Positions 49,001-61,290 of a DNA stretch of 64,000 nucleotides are shown piece after piece (the stretch's first letter is position 1; every line of letters starts with the position of its first letter). Position numbers and translations under genes: made by a program. The notes beneath the pieces were generated by a model. The model was given only the letters and a program-made list of their open reading frames with translations. It did not search any database and was not told the DNA's origin. The stretch is from Clytia hemisphaerica (lineage: Eukaryota; Cnidaria; Hydrozoa; Leptothecata; Clytiidae): NCBI GenBank assembly GCA_902728285.1, contig CACVBU010000359.1, forward strand, positions 62,001-126,000, read 5' to 3'.

Positions 49001-49500
49001 TCAATTGGAGTTAGACAATCGAGTCAAATTTATAGCAATTAGCAGTTATTTAGACCACAAACTCCCACTAAATTTTAAGCGCATTAAAAGACAATTCTAT
49101 AATGCAAATTTTTCCAAATAGCATATTATAAATATTGACTCTATTCCTCATAGCTTATACAGATGATGCCAATATTCATAAGCATTCCAAGATGCCAAAC
49201 CTCAAATTTGAAGATAACTGGGCAGATGGGGCTTAAATGAGCTAGAAATTACTGTAACACATAATTTCGGTACTTTTAAGTGGTGTGTACTTTGCGATGT
49301 TGAATACCATCTTTAAAATGCCATCAATTCAATTTTCACAAAGCGTGCTATACTTATAGTTTATAGGTCCATTTGCTTTGACAAAAACTTATTCTGCTGA
49401 CCTCTTCTGATTCAGCTGTTTTTTTTTTCAACATTAGATAGGAAAGTGTGGAAGATTGCCGTTTTATCTAAAATATCTCATTAAGCAATTACTCTATGGA
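46100..49500. other. No gene recognised
   Basis: Frames of 60-92 codons occur, but none has recognisable motifs, coding-like composition or splice context. A short hairpin element lies at 47078-47171. A 180-base GC-richer patch at 46300-46480 is unexplained. Confidence 0.4.
47078..47171. repeat. 94-bp perfect-stem hairpin element
   Basis: CGGAAGCACCCAAAAAAGCC pairs with GGCTTTTTAGGGTGTTTCCG, and TTTTTGACCTC pairs with GAGGTCAAATC. Confidence 0.65.
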
Positions 49501-49540
49501 ACATGTTTGAACTTGATTATATCGAAAAATTACCAAAGTG

Positions 49541-49817
49541 CTTGGGGACACGAGCGTTGTTCGCGTTGGTGCAATGCAATATGCTTTATCCCACCAACAC
49601 AAGAATGGTTCCCATGGTTTCTTTTTTTGTTTAATGGGACAAAAAGTGAGGGAAATACACAAAAGACATGTTGATTTTGTCCCTGCGACAAAAGTGAGAT
49701 TTCACTTTTATTGGTAGAAAGAAAAATGAGGTAGAAAGACACGAGAAAGCGTTTCAAGTTGGTGGGATGGAGCATGTTGCATTGCACCAACGCAAAAAAA
49801 ACTTCTCGTGTCCCCAA
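49541..49817. mobile_element. MITE with CTTGGGGACACGAG ends
   Basis: CTTGGGGACACGAGCG at the left pairs with TCTCGTGTCCCCAAG at the right, and TTGGTGCAATGCAATATGC pairs with GCATGTTGCATTGCACCAA. A G-run element begins 19 bases further. Confidence 0.75.
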
Positions 49818-49835
49818 GCCTTTATTATAAATTAT

Positions 49836-50146
49836 CCGGGGGGGTACTAGGGTTGCGAGCTGACGGGTGGGGGCGGGTTTGGAACCTTACCGGGACTAAA
49901 AAGGAGAAAACAAAGGAAAATTTTGGGAATTTTACGACCCTTAGCAGGACAAATTTTATCAATTTTGACCAAATTTCGATCTTTCAGGGGGTAAAATGTT
50001 GAAAATTTACTAGTTTTCTGACCCTTAGTGGGACTGAAATTTGGTTTTCAAATTTTTCCGACCCTTAGCGGGACTTTGGAAGTCCAAAAAAGGTACCCTT
50101 AAGGGCGGTACATACCATACCCTCCATTTGCCTAAGTACCCCCGGG
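49836..50146. mobile_element. G-run-ended element
   Basis: CCGGGGGGGTACTAGGG at the left and CCTAAGTACCCCCGGG at the right are inverted. The body has GACCCTTAGCGGGAC motifs twice. Confidence 0.65.
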
Positions 50147-51016
50147 TGAATTATAAGTATTTGGAAATTATAAAAAGACACCCCTGTTTCAATGACCCGG
50201 TAAGATTTTTTCTTCCAGTTGGATTGAATGTAGGAGCCAAATGCCAATAAAGATGACAAATCCTCGCATTTAAAGGTTGGGGATTTAAAATTTACTTTAC
50301 AGGCTAAAAATATAGTTGGTATTTTGAACGGAATGAGAATTTAGTGTAGTTTTTTGTAGATCGTTAAGGAATTTCTGAGTATCACCTAGGACGGTTATTT
50401 TCATTAACAAATTTTCCAATCGGGTCCTTCCGGGTCTGTGGTATCGGGTTACTAACTGGGATCATGAGACTTCCTTTGGGTTTAAGGCTAAAAAATAAAC
50501 AAATGTAAAATGGGTTCTAAACATGATTTGGGATGCCATACTTTATTAAGCCCCACCCAACCAATATTTTCTTATGTGAAAAAGACGGTGGCTCTACGCA
50601 AACACGCAATTAAATTGAATTAAACACCACAAAATTGTAATGACGAACAAATTCCATTACTTCATTAGATCATCAAAAAAAAACTAAATTGAAGAGCATA
50701 AAGCATATTAGATAAAAGAAAATTGTTGTTATTATCTGTCAGAAAGTATGTTTTAATTATATGGCATAGTTTTAATGAGCAAGACATTACGAAGAACTTT
50801 TGATCCGACCTCAATTAATGCCAATTGTTGGTTTATACTAATGATCATTTTGATGATGATGTTCGATTGAAAACAATAGAAAAGAATTTCCCTTTTCACA
50901 AAATCAATATAAATACTGATCAATCATCAATTGAAAAGATCAGATCACAAAATACATACATACAGAAAACACGCATTTATAATTTTTTTTACTGGATTCT
51001 AACATCTTTGTCAAAG

Positions 51017-51517
51017 ATGGCAGTGGACACTACACAACAAATGCAGCTCGCCAAGAACACTAACCAACAGGGAATGAAGACTTTTATTCGACTTGCGTGT
51101 CGTATCAGCAAGAAAGCAAAAAGTTGTATTCATCGTAATAAAAAGCAACAACAATCAACATCGCCGACATTAAATACTTTAACGACAACAACGACGTCAA
51201 CTAAGACGACATCATTACCGACAACACAATGCTCAAATAAAAAGAACAAACTCGAAAAACGTATTAGCAGTGACTTTTTAGTCTACTCAACAAAACCATG
51301 TCAAAACAAAGACCAAATTGAAAATGCTTGTGCTAAAACTAAAACATTGGAAACTGAAGTTTGTATCGGTGGAAACGAAGTTACAAAAGTTAACGAATAT
51401 TTGAAAAGACCTCGACGCAATGCTGTCTTTATCACCACAGATGAGGAAAAAGCAGGACTTAAATTGGTGTTGAGATACTATATTCAAACTCAAAGTATAA
51501 AACAATTTGTTTTGTAA
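51017..51517 (+). CDS. Candidate single-exon gene, 166-residue basic protein of unknown function
   Basis: The frame is open from 50825, but the ATG at 51017 (context CAAAGATGGC) is favoured because TATAAATA lies at 50908-50915 and the residues before it look like translated 5' UTR. The product is basic and low in complexity. An N-terminal part (MAVDTTQQMQLAKNTNQQ, then FIRLACRISKKAK) is followed by a Thr/Ser-rich linker with CG-containing codons unlike the flanking DNA. The C-terminal part (EYLKRPRRNAVFITTDEEK, then AGLKLVLRYYIQ) looks folded and most worth searching. No membrane segment or signal peptide is seen. AATAAA at 51856-51861 could end the transcript. I do not recognise the family. 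Length, composition and flanking signals favour a real gene over chance, but it is not certain. Confidence 0.5.
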   Translation: MAVDTTQQMQLAKNTNQQGMKTFIRLACRISKKAKSCIHRNKKQQQSTSPTLNTLTTTTTSTKTTSLPTTQCSNKKNKLEKRISSDFLVYSTKPCQNKDQIENACAKTKTLETEVCIGGNEVTKVNEYLKRPRRNAVFITTDEEKAGLKLVLRYYIQTQSIKQFVL

Positions 51518-53600
51518 ATTTTCCTCACAACGGAAAGATGTTGGAATCCCCTTTCAAAATGCCAACAACTGGACTGTACGAGAAGAAGATAATTAATTTG
51601 GTATTGGAACCAAAAATTGACTTTTTGAGAAGAGATTTTCATCGAATTTATATTTTTGTGGATTGTTAATTTAAAAGAAATTTAAAGAATGTTTTTTTGT
51701 ATGTACATTGGAAAAGGATAATTTTATTATTTTTTAATTGCTAGTCATTTGCGATTGTAAATATGTTAATATAATATCTTTTTTTTGAAATAGTTTTGAA
51801 ATTATATTTTATTAGAAATTATTTAAAGTTAATTATGGGAGTCTTGAATATTGTGAATAAAAAAAGCAGCAGGAACAATATAAATTTAAATTTTCTTTTC
51901 TTCTGTATCGTTTTGGTAATCTCAAACAAAAATTTCCTTTTACTGTTCTATTTCCATTCTTTTGGAGGACCTGAAGTTTCAACCTAGATTGCCTCGAGAG
52001 ACACGACATGAAAATTTTTTTTAACAGCAAACAAAGTTAACCAGATTTATGCCAAAGCATTCTCTTTAACGAACCTGATCGCATCCATATTGTACATGAG
52101 TTTTGAGAAATATTTGGAATCTGATATTCCTATCAAAAAATGATAGACACGGAAAACAGAGACCAATATTGAAAACTATAAATTTTTGTGAATACCTATG
52201 TCGCAATTTTTTGAAACAAACACCGATCATATATAAAATCGTTTTCGTTTACAAAACAAAAGATGAAAAAGATTGAAGAGTTTAAGTACTCAATTATTTT
52301 CCTATCCTACACCTTTTGTAATTAATCAAATTACAGGGTTTTGTTTTCCCATTGATCCCAGCTGATGATAAAATTCCATGCTTTCGAGGCGATTGATAAT
52401 GCAAATTATTTGCCATGGAGTTCACTTAATTTATGTTGGAAGAAAGTGTCGAATGGGAGATACAGATCACCTTCGAGTGGGTAACAAGAAAAGTTAAGAA
52501 TAGAGGAAGAATGCACCTTTACTAGTATGAAGAACTGTTGCATCTTGCTAATGATAATCCTTTTTACCGACATGGGGGGGGGGGGCTTGCGAAATGGTGG
52601 GGGGGGGTGGCGAAATGACGGGGGTGCTCGATTCTTGAAAATCGGAAATTTTAGGGTCTAAAACCGACGGAAAAACCGAAATTTTGCGAGCTTTGGGGGC
52701 AATTATCTATATCATCTATTTGCCAAGTACCCGCCCCCCTCACCCCCGGGATAAGAGTGTTTTCAAATCAGCTCTGAAAAATATGTTTTTGTGCTACTTT
52801 CATCAGTCTTGGGTACAGACATACAGTAAGATTAACTCAACTAGACCACACCATTGGAGTATCAAATGGTGGCCATAGTCTGTGATAAACGGAATGGAGA
52901 GAAAACAAAGATTTCTTTTAATTCTGCTTGTTTACAAGGAAATAAGAGAAGGATACAAACAGATCTTGCATAACAATGGATTTCTTATCCGTCGAACGGG
53001 ATGAAAAATAATTCTCAAATTAGCGATAAATCCTCTCTGAGTTACCTAATCCAACTGAATAGAAACATTGTACTCTATAGCAGAGCGTCTCTCACGTATA
53101 ATACAGCATGATACAATTTTGAGGCAAAAAATTTTAAAAATTTCTGTAGATCTCGGGTCTGTTTACAAACAAAGATTCTAAGGCCTTGACGCCTTTGGCT
53201 TATGCTGTTTCCATAGTTTGTGTACAACTGTTTCTCGTTTCCGTCATATAATTTGCCAGTAACATTCATTTTCTAATTATTTGAATAAGGCCCTTTGAAA
53301 TCATTTGCGATTCAACTGAAATTCTTCTGCTTGTTATAATCTTTTTGTTTAGTAGGTATAGCTTACGGGTAGTATGGTTTCTTTCTTTTGTTATAAATTT
53401 CCAACAAAATTTTCCGTACTTCATGAAACCGCTCAATCATGCATCATATAAGTCAGCAAAATTTAAAATTGTACATCTGACAGTGTAGTTTTAAATGATT
53501 AAACCATTAAACCCCATTTATAGACATTAGGCTTTTTTTCTTTGTCAGTTCGCATTAAAAAACTTACCTTTTTCCTTCGTCGGTGTTAACTGACCATTAA
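51518..53600. other. No gene recognised downstream of the candidate at 51.0 kb
   Basis: AT-rich. It contains only a degenerate G-run element at 52572-52745 (a run of 13 G, then CCCGCCCCCCTCACCCCCGG). Confidence 0.4.
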
Positions 53601-53750
53601 CAATTTTTGATTGGCAATTCATGGCTTCACACTCTTCAAGCAATTCCTTTGTGTTTATTACGCTCAACTGAACCACAATACCTTAACTTCAGAAAAGTCC
53701 ATCCTATTAAGGTTAAGTTAAAAATCTTGCGAGAAAATAAAATTTTCAAT

Positions 53751-53818
53751 TATTCGAACTCCCGGTTATTCGAAGTAAATTCTTATCCCCCTTCAAGCTT
53801 CGAATAACCGGGAGTCTA
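53751..53818. repeat. Short hairpin with Pogo-like ends
   Basis: ATTCGAACTCCCGGTTATTCGAAG pairs, apart from its first bases, with CTTCGAATAACCGGGAGT. The motif is typical of very short, internally deleted Pogo-type elements. Confidence 0.55.
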
Positions 53819-54039
53819 CTTTAGTAACGTTTTACGTTTATGAAGATAGAATATTAAACAGATAAAGCCTAGATAATGCAAACATTTTCTTAAAGATCTT
53901 CAGCATTGTCTAAAACGTCTTTCGCATAGAGCTAAGAGTTTGATGAAATTTCACCATCCCCTGATATTTTACCCAGCGAGAGTCGGGGATATCTGATAAG
54001 AGGTTGTCAAATTAGTCCGGGTCCTTGACAGGGTCTGTG

Positions 54040-54290
54040 ATAAGAGTTTGTCCCGGGAGAGGCACTTAGGCGAATTTGGATACGGGGACGTGCCGCCGAT
54101 CAGGGTCCCTTTTTAAGACTCTGAAGATATCTAACAGGGTTCCAAATTTACTAATTTTTAAGATGTGTAGCTGACAGGGTTGACTTTCTCTGCCACTTTT
54201 CATGGTGATATTTCGTTCTGAAAGTGTCCAATTTTCAAAGGCACGTTCCCGTCGGTTGTCAATGTCAGTGCCACCCCAGGGGGGTTGTTC
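54040..54290. mobile_element. Degenerate G-run-ended element
   Basis: GGATACGGGGACGTGCCGCC and CAGGGTCCCTTTTTAAGAC near the left end, and GTGCCACCCCAGGGGGG at the right end, match the family at 37288. Confidence 0.45.
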
Positions 54291-55388
54291 AAATGTCGAT
54301 GTTATATCAACTCAAAGCATTCGTACCGATTCAAAACCAGCCTTTGCAGTTCCTTATAATCCAATGTATTTAAAATAAGATTACAGTCAACCTAGTGAAA
54401 CTTAATTCGGAAATGTCAAATTTACATATCAACATATCATCATTACTTTTTGATAGCGTTTCCCTTTCCTGGATATTGCTTCAAAAAATACATATTTCTA
54501 AAATGCGTCAAAGCCTTATATATTTGCAGTCTATGATTATTTATTTTAGAGTTTACTTTTAGTCTGCCCTGGAAGTATTAATGAGATTTAACAGTTCCTC
54601 AAGACATTGCCAATTATATTGAATTTCTATTTCCATTCGTTAAAGTAGATCTTCCAAACCGTTTGTTTCATACCAGTATTATGTTTTAGCCCCGGGGTAT
54701 ACTTAGGCAAAAATACTTGCTGGGTATTTGTGGGCTATAAGGAACTTTTTTGTTAGGGTGATGAGCAGAAGCCTAGTTTATGTTCTTCCCGCCAAGTCTC
54801 TTTAAGAATCACAAAATTGAACCAAAAGTCATGGTTTTAGCTAGAAGAAAATCACTCCAAATTGAGTTCCTCTTGCGAAAATGCGTAAGTATTTTAGTGT
54901 TAATTATACCACCGTTTCACGGGACAAAATTGTCCTTAAAAGTTACTGCTTCCTATCAATCAAGAAAGCTTCGATTCATTTTTATTTCGTAATAGGCGTG
55001 AAAAAGAAATCCAAATTTTGACGAATAACCACAATTTTCTCCTCGTGAAGTTACGGATGAATATTTTACCCATGGGCCAATATGTTCAGCGAGAAAGTCA
55101 CTCAGCGCCAAATCTTACTTTTTGTGGCCACACTCCTAATACTGTAAATCTGATATCATTATTGAACTTTGGTTTCCCAAGTAATTAACCGTAAGAGGTT
55201 CTTAGGTAAAGGCTTTTTGAAAGGTCTGATATTTGAAATTTTATGCAGCCCATTCACGTCAATCAAGACCTGATAGAATAGCTGTAAAATTTAAAAATTA
55301 CCCAGCAAACAGTTTCAATCCAATTTTGCTGTAGTCAAGATTTTTACAGAGAACTGAGAAAAATGAGAAAAAGGTCTTTTCTAAAGCT

Positions 55389-55640
55389 TCCGTTAAAACG
55401 ATGCTATCGTCCGTTGAAAGGATAGTAAACGCAGGAAAAAAATATGCATAGATTTTAGAGATATCATTGCGGTTTACGGGAAAAAAAGTAGCAGCGATAG
55501 AGTTAGGAACAAGCATTGTAAATATATCTGCCACTGCTTACTCCGCCCCGGGCTAAGCTCCCCTTTCAAATCAACCCCGCCTCCTAAACTATTCCCTTTT
55601 TTATTAATCTTGTGTAGACGATAGGTTTGTCTATACTAAC
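55389..55640. mobile_element. MITE with TAGACGATGCTATCGTC ends, copy 2
   Basis: AACGATGCTATCGTCCG to GTGTAGACGATAGGTTTGTCT; the body matches 35377-35600 (GTAAATATATCTGCCACTGC against GTAAACACCTCCGCCACTGC). Confidence 0.65.
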
Positions 55641-55970
55641 TTTTACCCCGGATTTTCACTTGTCGAAATGGATTCCCTACCCAGATATCTGTCCAAAGCA
55701 AATCAGAGTGATTTTGTGTTTCCATCGAGATGATAGCCCTTTCATAACTGTACAGTTTTTGCCTAGAAATTCTTCCTTGTGTCCTTTGAAACAGCTCTGC
55801 ACAAAAACAAGGAGAAACTTTCTCTCTCCAGCTACTCAGAAAATGACATCCACTGATAATTTTAAATTACATATTTCCATAAACAAGTGATCATATTTAG
55901 CGAGACATACGGATTTCTGGTGTCTAATAGCATTCAAAAACCCTAACAAAATGTCATGTTTAACATTATC

Positions 55971-56836
55971 AATTACGCCCCCTTTTGACGTCCTATATAC
56001 GTGCTTTAAAGAAATAATTGACTACAGATTTGCTTTTTACGAGCGCTTCTTTAAGCTGAAAGTTTTAGTAAAGCAATATTGAAAGCTTGTTTCTTGGCTT
56101 AGTCATCAACGCTAATCATCATAAAATAATTAATAATCTTTAAGTAAAGAATGATGGTTTTTTGATTAATTATTAACCCTCATTACGCCCCCGAATCTTG
56201 GATGTCCTATATACGTGCTGCTGAAAAGTAAGCAATAAATTTTTATCAATACTCGCAAATGAAGCAATATAGCTGAAAGCTTCCTTCTTGGTTAAGGAAG
56301 TAAGAAGGTTTGCGACTGCAGTCGAGGGCGATCCGAAGGCTCCCTTTTCGTATAGCTTTCTACCTGAAGGTAGGGGAGCGCGCCACTCCTTTCCCTGGAT
56401 TTCTCCACTTACCCTTGATCTGTTTCTTTAACTGCTGAGCATCAAGAAGAGAGGCATCAAGTACCATTTCGGGAATCTTTGGTATGACCTAGCCGGGGAT
56501 CGAACCCACAACCTTGCGTATCGTAGCTGGATGCTCTACCTTAATGCTACGGTCGCTACTTGGTTAAGTGATTTTAAGTATTTTACGCCAATATTTTTGA
56601 TATTTTTTAATAATATAACCCATTACGCCCCCTTGGATGTCCTTTATACGTGCTGCTGAAAAGCACGCAAAACATTTCTATCAATAGTCACTTACTCGCA
56701 AATGAAGCAATACAGCTGAAAGCTTCTTCTTTTGGTTAAGTAACTTTTGTGTATTTTAGCGTAATATTTTTGATATTTTTGAATGATATAACCCATTACG
56801 CCCTCTTGGATGTCCTTTATACGTGCTACTGAGTAA
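55971..56836. repeat. Tandem array of about 170-210-bp units, four copies
   Basis: Units begin ATTACGCCCCCTTTTGACGT (55972), CATTACGCCCCCGAATCTTG (56181), CATTACGCCCCCTTGGATGT (56621) and CATTACGCCCTCTTGGATGT (56794). Each continues with GTCCT.TATACGTGCT. A SINE interrupts the second unit. Confidence 0.75.
56297..56558 (-). mobile_element. tRNA-derived SINE with 10-bp target duplication
   Basis: On the minus strand the head reads GTAGCATTAAGGTAGAGCAT (A box) and GTGGGTTCGATCCCCGG (B box), spaced as in a tRNA gene, followed by a body with GGTCATACCAAAGA and GATGCCTCTCTTCTTGATGC. CTTGGTTAAG flanks it on both sides (56287-56296 and 56559-56568). The anticodon arm does not fold well, so it is not a tRNA gene. 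Confidence 0.85.
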
Positions 56837-57367
56837 TATACAATAAACTTATTTGAGCAATCCAGTCCAGGGAAAGTGTGCTAAAAATGAATACAATTGT
56901 GCATTTTTGACTAGAAAGCATGAAATTCGGTAGAGGTAGGTAACATTTTAAGCCTCTGACCCACTTCCGAAACACCTGTTTGTGTATTTTACAGACCAGA
57001 ATGCCTCCCAGCCAAGAAAAAAAACTTTTGTCTTCAAAACATGTCATATGATATATCGTTGGAAAGGTTTTCTCACACTGATTCTAAAAAACATCACAAC
57101 ATATATCTGAAAATGGACTAGGACCGAGTTATGAGCTACGAAAGTAATTTACAGACCAGTCTGCATGCCCGAAATTTTTTTTGTTTTCACTCGTATTTAA
57201 AAGCAAAACCTTTAACGGCTAGAAATGATAAATTGACAGTTCATGGGTCATTATTGAATGAAAGTTGGTCAATTGAAGATTAGATCAATCTACAGATATA
57301 AAATAGTGGCTAAAATAGTAGTATTATTACAAGAAGAAAAAAAAACGTCACACGACTTATACATTCG

Positions 57368-57548
57368 AATAGACCTTATCAGAGTTTTTGATTTTTCTAA
57401 AAAAGCGATTCATTGTGGGATTGTTTCGAGTGTATTACAATAGAAATCTCTTAGGAATTCCTCAAGGGAGTTGTATTGTAATACACTCGAAACAATCCCA
57501 CAATGCATCGCTTTTTTAGAAAAATCAAAAACTCCGATAAGGTCTATT
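57368..57548. mobile_element. About 180-bp palindromic MITE, copy 2
   Basis: AATAGACCTTATCAGAGTTT to AACTCCGATAAGGTCTATT. Arms are nearly perfect, with only a short centre (GAATTCCTCAAGGGAG). Confidence 0.88.
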
Positions 57549-57577
57549 GGCTGAACTAGCGTACTAAGAAACTTGCA

Positions 57578-57735
57578 GTAGCGTCTATTTAACTCTAACC
57601 TCTGTAATTCGAACGTGTTTTCTTGTACCTTTAGTTTACAATGCCTTATAAACCTTACTTCATAACTTGAAATTTCCTTAACTCGAACAAAGTTGTCTTT
57701 CTCTGGCGTATTCGAGTTATGGAGACTCAGCTGTA
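57578..57735. repeat. Pogo-like terminal fragment, copy 2
   Basis: TAACCTCTGTAATTCGAACG and GCGTATTCGAGTTATGGAGA resemble inverted Pogo-type termini. The middle matches 19400-19480. Confidence 0.4.
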
Positions 57736-58189
57736 GTTCTTTTAATCCTCATTTTGAAGTATTGAACGAAGCCTTCAGGAAAAGGTTCATTTCTTTGGAA
57801 CACTTTTTTCACTTTTGACGTATTTTAAAGAAACTGACGTATTCACACGTATTACTTTATTACGTACGTTAGTTGGGATCATTACACACACGGAAAAGAT
57901 ATGAGATCATTATCGATTCATTACTTGAGTGATTTCGTTGATATGTGTGATCGAATTGCCAAATCAGTTGAGTCAGGTACTATGTAATTGGCAACCAAAG
58001 ACTTTATCAACTCATTCTTTCGAAATTGAAGAGATTCTTTAAATATTTTTAGAAAGCTAAGGTTATGATGCATTGCTGGGCCTTTTTCTTTTACTTGAAA
58101 TCGCAAAGTTTTCGTTGAATTATATATTTTGCTTTGTTTTGAACAAAATCAATATGCCACTCTTTAGAAAGCTAAATCTTGGTCCATCT

Positions 58190-58743
58190 CGGTCAAAATA
58201 TATTGAGAATTTTGGTTAAATTTCTTGTTTTAGAAAGTCGCTTTTAGGCTATTTGTTCAATTTAATCGAATATTTCAATTCGGGAGTGGTTTTTAGACTA
58301 CCAGGTTATATTCTGAGCCTTATTGTACCATTCTCAGCCTTTATTTTAAAGACAGCCTTAGCTGTGCTTATTGTAGACAACCAGGGGTAATTTAGAATAA
58401 GCTTTTCCATGGACATTGGACTCAGTAAACGTTTTTCTTAAAATCAAGATATTAATTATCCCCCAGAATCAAGGTCATAATATTAGAGAAAAAGGGAAAT
58501 TTGCACGAAATCTTATAGCATCTAATGACTTGTAAGTGAAGGTAGAGTTTTAACAATGAGTTTTGATACTAGACTTGACTTGAGGATCCAAAAGTTCAAG
58601 AATGATCCAATAAGGCTCAGAATATAACCTGGAAATCTATAAATCCCTCCCAAATTGAAATATTAGATTACATTTGAAAAATATAGCCCAAATGTGACTT
58701 TCTCGTTGGAAATAACCAAAATTCTCAACAATATATTTTGACG
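58190..58743. mobile_element. 554-bp foldback element
   Basis: CGGTCAAAATATATTGAGAA pairs with TTCTCAACAATATATTTTGAC. The arms continue through AGAAAGTCGC, TCAATTCGGGAGTGG and CAGGTTATATTCTGAGCCTT with their complements. The partial copy is at 43160-43550. Confidence 0.75.
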
Positions 58744-59121
58744 CACATTATTGTAGAAGTTACTGTAAACATTGAAGGTTGTTGCCAAGTAACAAGAAAG
58801 ACTTGTCCTGTCTCATTTCTGATAACTTTAATTTGCGGCAAACTGTGCTCCGCGGAAGAAAATAATTGAATATTTTAATTTCCTCTTCTTTTCGTTGTAT
58901 TCTTTTTCTCTAAAAAACACGCCATGAAAATGAGCCACATTGATTCAGACATTAAAATGTGGTTATGAAATACCACAATTTCCGTCATTAAAAAATGATC
59001 TCTCATCAATTTCTCTTTCTGATTAATACACCAATTATTGGAACTCCCTTTCATTTTCCTTTTCCATACTGCATCAATAAAGGTACCAATCGATCAATTG
59101 TGGCGTAGTTTCGAATGCTAA

Positions 59122-59372
59122 TACACGTTTTCTTTAATAAGAACATCCAAAATTTTTGAAGCCTTCGGAAGTTCTTTGCTTTTTGAGTTTTAAGCCTAAA
59201 CATCTTCTTAACATGTTCTTATTTTAGCAATTTTGTGAATATTTTCGTCATTTTCCTAAGAAAATAGGTGTTTTAGGGTCCACAAAGCTTTAAAATGTTC
59301 TGAACTTGTTCTTAACATTTTGGTCATCGAAGCCTTATGTTCAAATAGTTTATTCTTATAAAAAAACGTGTA
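59122..59372. mobile_element. ACACGTTTTTTTATAAG-family MITE, copy 4
   Basis: It runs from TACACGTTTTCTTTAATAAG to TTATAAAAAAACGTGTA. The flanks both carry ACCAATCGATCAATTGTGG, so it lies in or beside a local duplication. Confidence 0.75.
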
Positions 59373-59527
59373 CCAATCGATCAATTGTGGAGTTGTTTTG
59401 AAATACCAAATATTCGTCATTAGATATGTTCAATAAATTATTCAACCAAAGCAGATCACTTTCCTAGCTAGAATGCTCCCCCCCCACCGGTTTATGTGAA
59501 TCGAAAAAAATTAGAGTTGACGCTTTC

Positions 59528-59623
59528 CAATAGACCTTATCAGAGTTAATCGCTTAGGAATTCCTCGAGGGAATTCTAGTGTAATACACTCGAAAAAATC
59601 CCACAATGCATCGCTTTTTATAG
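59528..59623. mobile_element. Internally deleted copy of the 180-bp palindromic MITE
   Basis: AATAGACCTTATCAGAGTT jumps directly to CGCTTAGGAATTCCTCGAGG and then follows the right arm to GATGCATCGC-like sequence. Confidence 0.7.
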
Positions 59624-59761
59624 AGCATCGTTTATTAAAATCCTCCTTGTGACTGCGTGAATGAGTGGGCTCGCAAATTATTTGTAAGTTTCCCCCGTGT
59701 TCCTGAGAATTTCCCAATTCACGTGAATTTCAAGAAATAGTTATCGGACAATTGCGAGTAC

Positions 59762-59858
59762 AACTACAATATGAGAAATATTTTACGAGTTCAGAGATTT
59801 TTCCGTACAATAAACGGAAAATCTGGAACGAGTGAAATATTTCCATATTGTACAAGCA
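59762..59858. repeat. 97-bp hairpin
   Basis: ACAATATGAGAAATATTTTA and GATTTTTCCGT pair with ACGGAAAATC and GAAATATTTCCATATTGT. Confidence 0.55.
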
Positions 59859-60079
59859 AATGTCTGATAACTGGTTCATCGGTGACCCAAAAAATGCACT
59901 TTTTGTGTTGGAAAAAAGCACAGGGCATTTTTGCAGCAAATTGACGTTAGATTGCTGCTACCGCTACAATGCAACAACATCTTTTCGTCAATTTATATTT
60001 TTACATGTAGAATACAAGATATATTGTACTCTTTTTAACCAATCAGATTGCAGATATTTCTTGGATCGCCGATAAAGGG

Positions 60080-61090
60080 TATTTGAGAGTTGAGTAAGGG
60101 CGTAAACAGAAACAGATTGAGTATTCATTTGATATTTTATTGTAATTTCCACAGTTCCTCATACAACATAATATCCGAAAAAAAGGAATAAACGTGACGG
60201 CGTCTTTTGTGGGACTTAGAGAAGAAACATCATTAATTAAAGGACAATCACGTCCTATTTAAGTCGAAACTTCATATCATTGACGTCATAATAAATCCTT
60301 ATTAATCGAGATTACGGCTACCGAGTTATTTGGTTACAGATCCTAACTATCTCTCCCATTAAATCCTCAATATAATGAGTAGCCTGGACCAAAATACCAG
60401 TACCTTAGATTATATAATATAATATTGAAATTATCATGTGGTAGAATAAATCAGAACAGCGAATGGAAAATACCTTAGCTTATATATTGAACATGGGATC
60501 ATAGACGATACTATGGCACTACACGGTACAGGTATTGTTAGGGAAGTATGGTGTTTTCTGTCCGCTGGAGGGACCAATTACCTTCCTGATGTCATACCAA
60601 AACAAGATTTGGGAACAGCTGTGATGAATATGGATGTTTGGAGAATGCTATGATGATAATGATGATAGATACCCATACACAGAATGTTATTTCAAAGTTT
60701 AACGTATTTCTCATATCATGACCGTTTGATGTACATTGCTCTGCACTTAGTATTGGCCAATGGTATTGATTATATCAATGTCCTTCATCATTTGTGCATC
60801 TCGTGCGTAGGCGTACGGTGGAATGCGTTTTATACACCACAAACCAGGCCAAGATTGTGCTGAAACCATATGACTTCTTGCCAAAAGTCAATAATTATGT
60901 AAATTCTTTGAACTCTCTTTTCTAAAATGTTTGGCAGTCTGGTCTTGGTGAAGTAGAAAAAATGAATTTAAGAGAAAATACCTTTCCAGTAAGATATTCT
61001 AGAGATATCATTAAGTTTATTAATTTGGTGGGATTTTTTTAATTCATTAGATTCTAGTATGCAAAGTTAGAGAATCCGGCAACGGTGCAC
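60080..61090. other. No gene recognised
   Basis: AT-rich with no open frame of note, no inverted repeat seen and no known motif. Confidence 0.35.
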
Positions 61091-61104
61091 AAGGACGTGC
61101 GTTG

Positions 61105-61290
61105 AAGTCGGGTCATACCAAAGACTTTATACTTCACTCTGAATGGTACTGGATGCCTCTCTCTTGCTGCTCAGTAATTGAGAGGAGGATCCAGGGAGCA
61201 ATCCAGGGAGAGGAAGTGGCATCCTCCCCTACATTCGGTGAAATAGCTTACAAAAATGAACCTCCGGATCGCCTCCAAATGCGGTCTCAG
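61105..61290 (+). mobile_element. Second copy of the tRNA-derived SINE, head degraded
   Basis: GGTCATACCAAAGACTTTAT, TGGTACTGGATGCCTCTCTC and CCTCCGGATCGCCTCC match the body of the SINE at 56297-56558 in the same order. The tRNA-like head is not recognisable. The open frame across it is an artefact. Confidence 0.65.

Noticed and set aside
56500..56558. tRNA gene on the minus strand
   Set aside because: A and B boxes are present but the anticodon stem does not pair, and a SINE body with target duplication follows.
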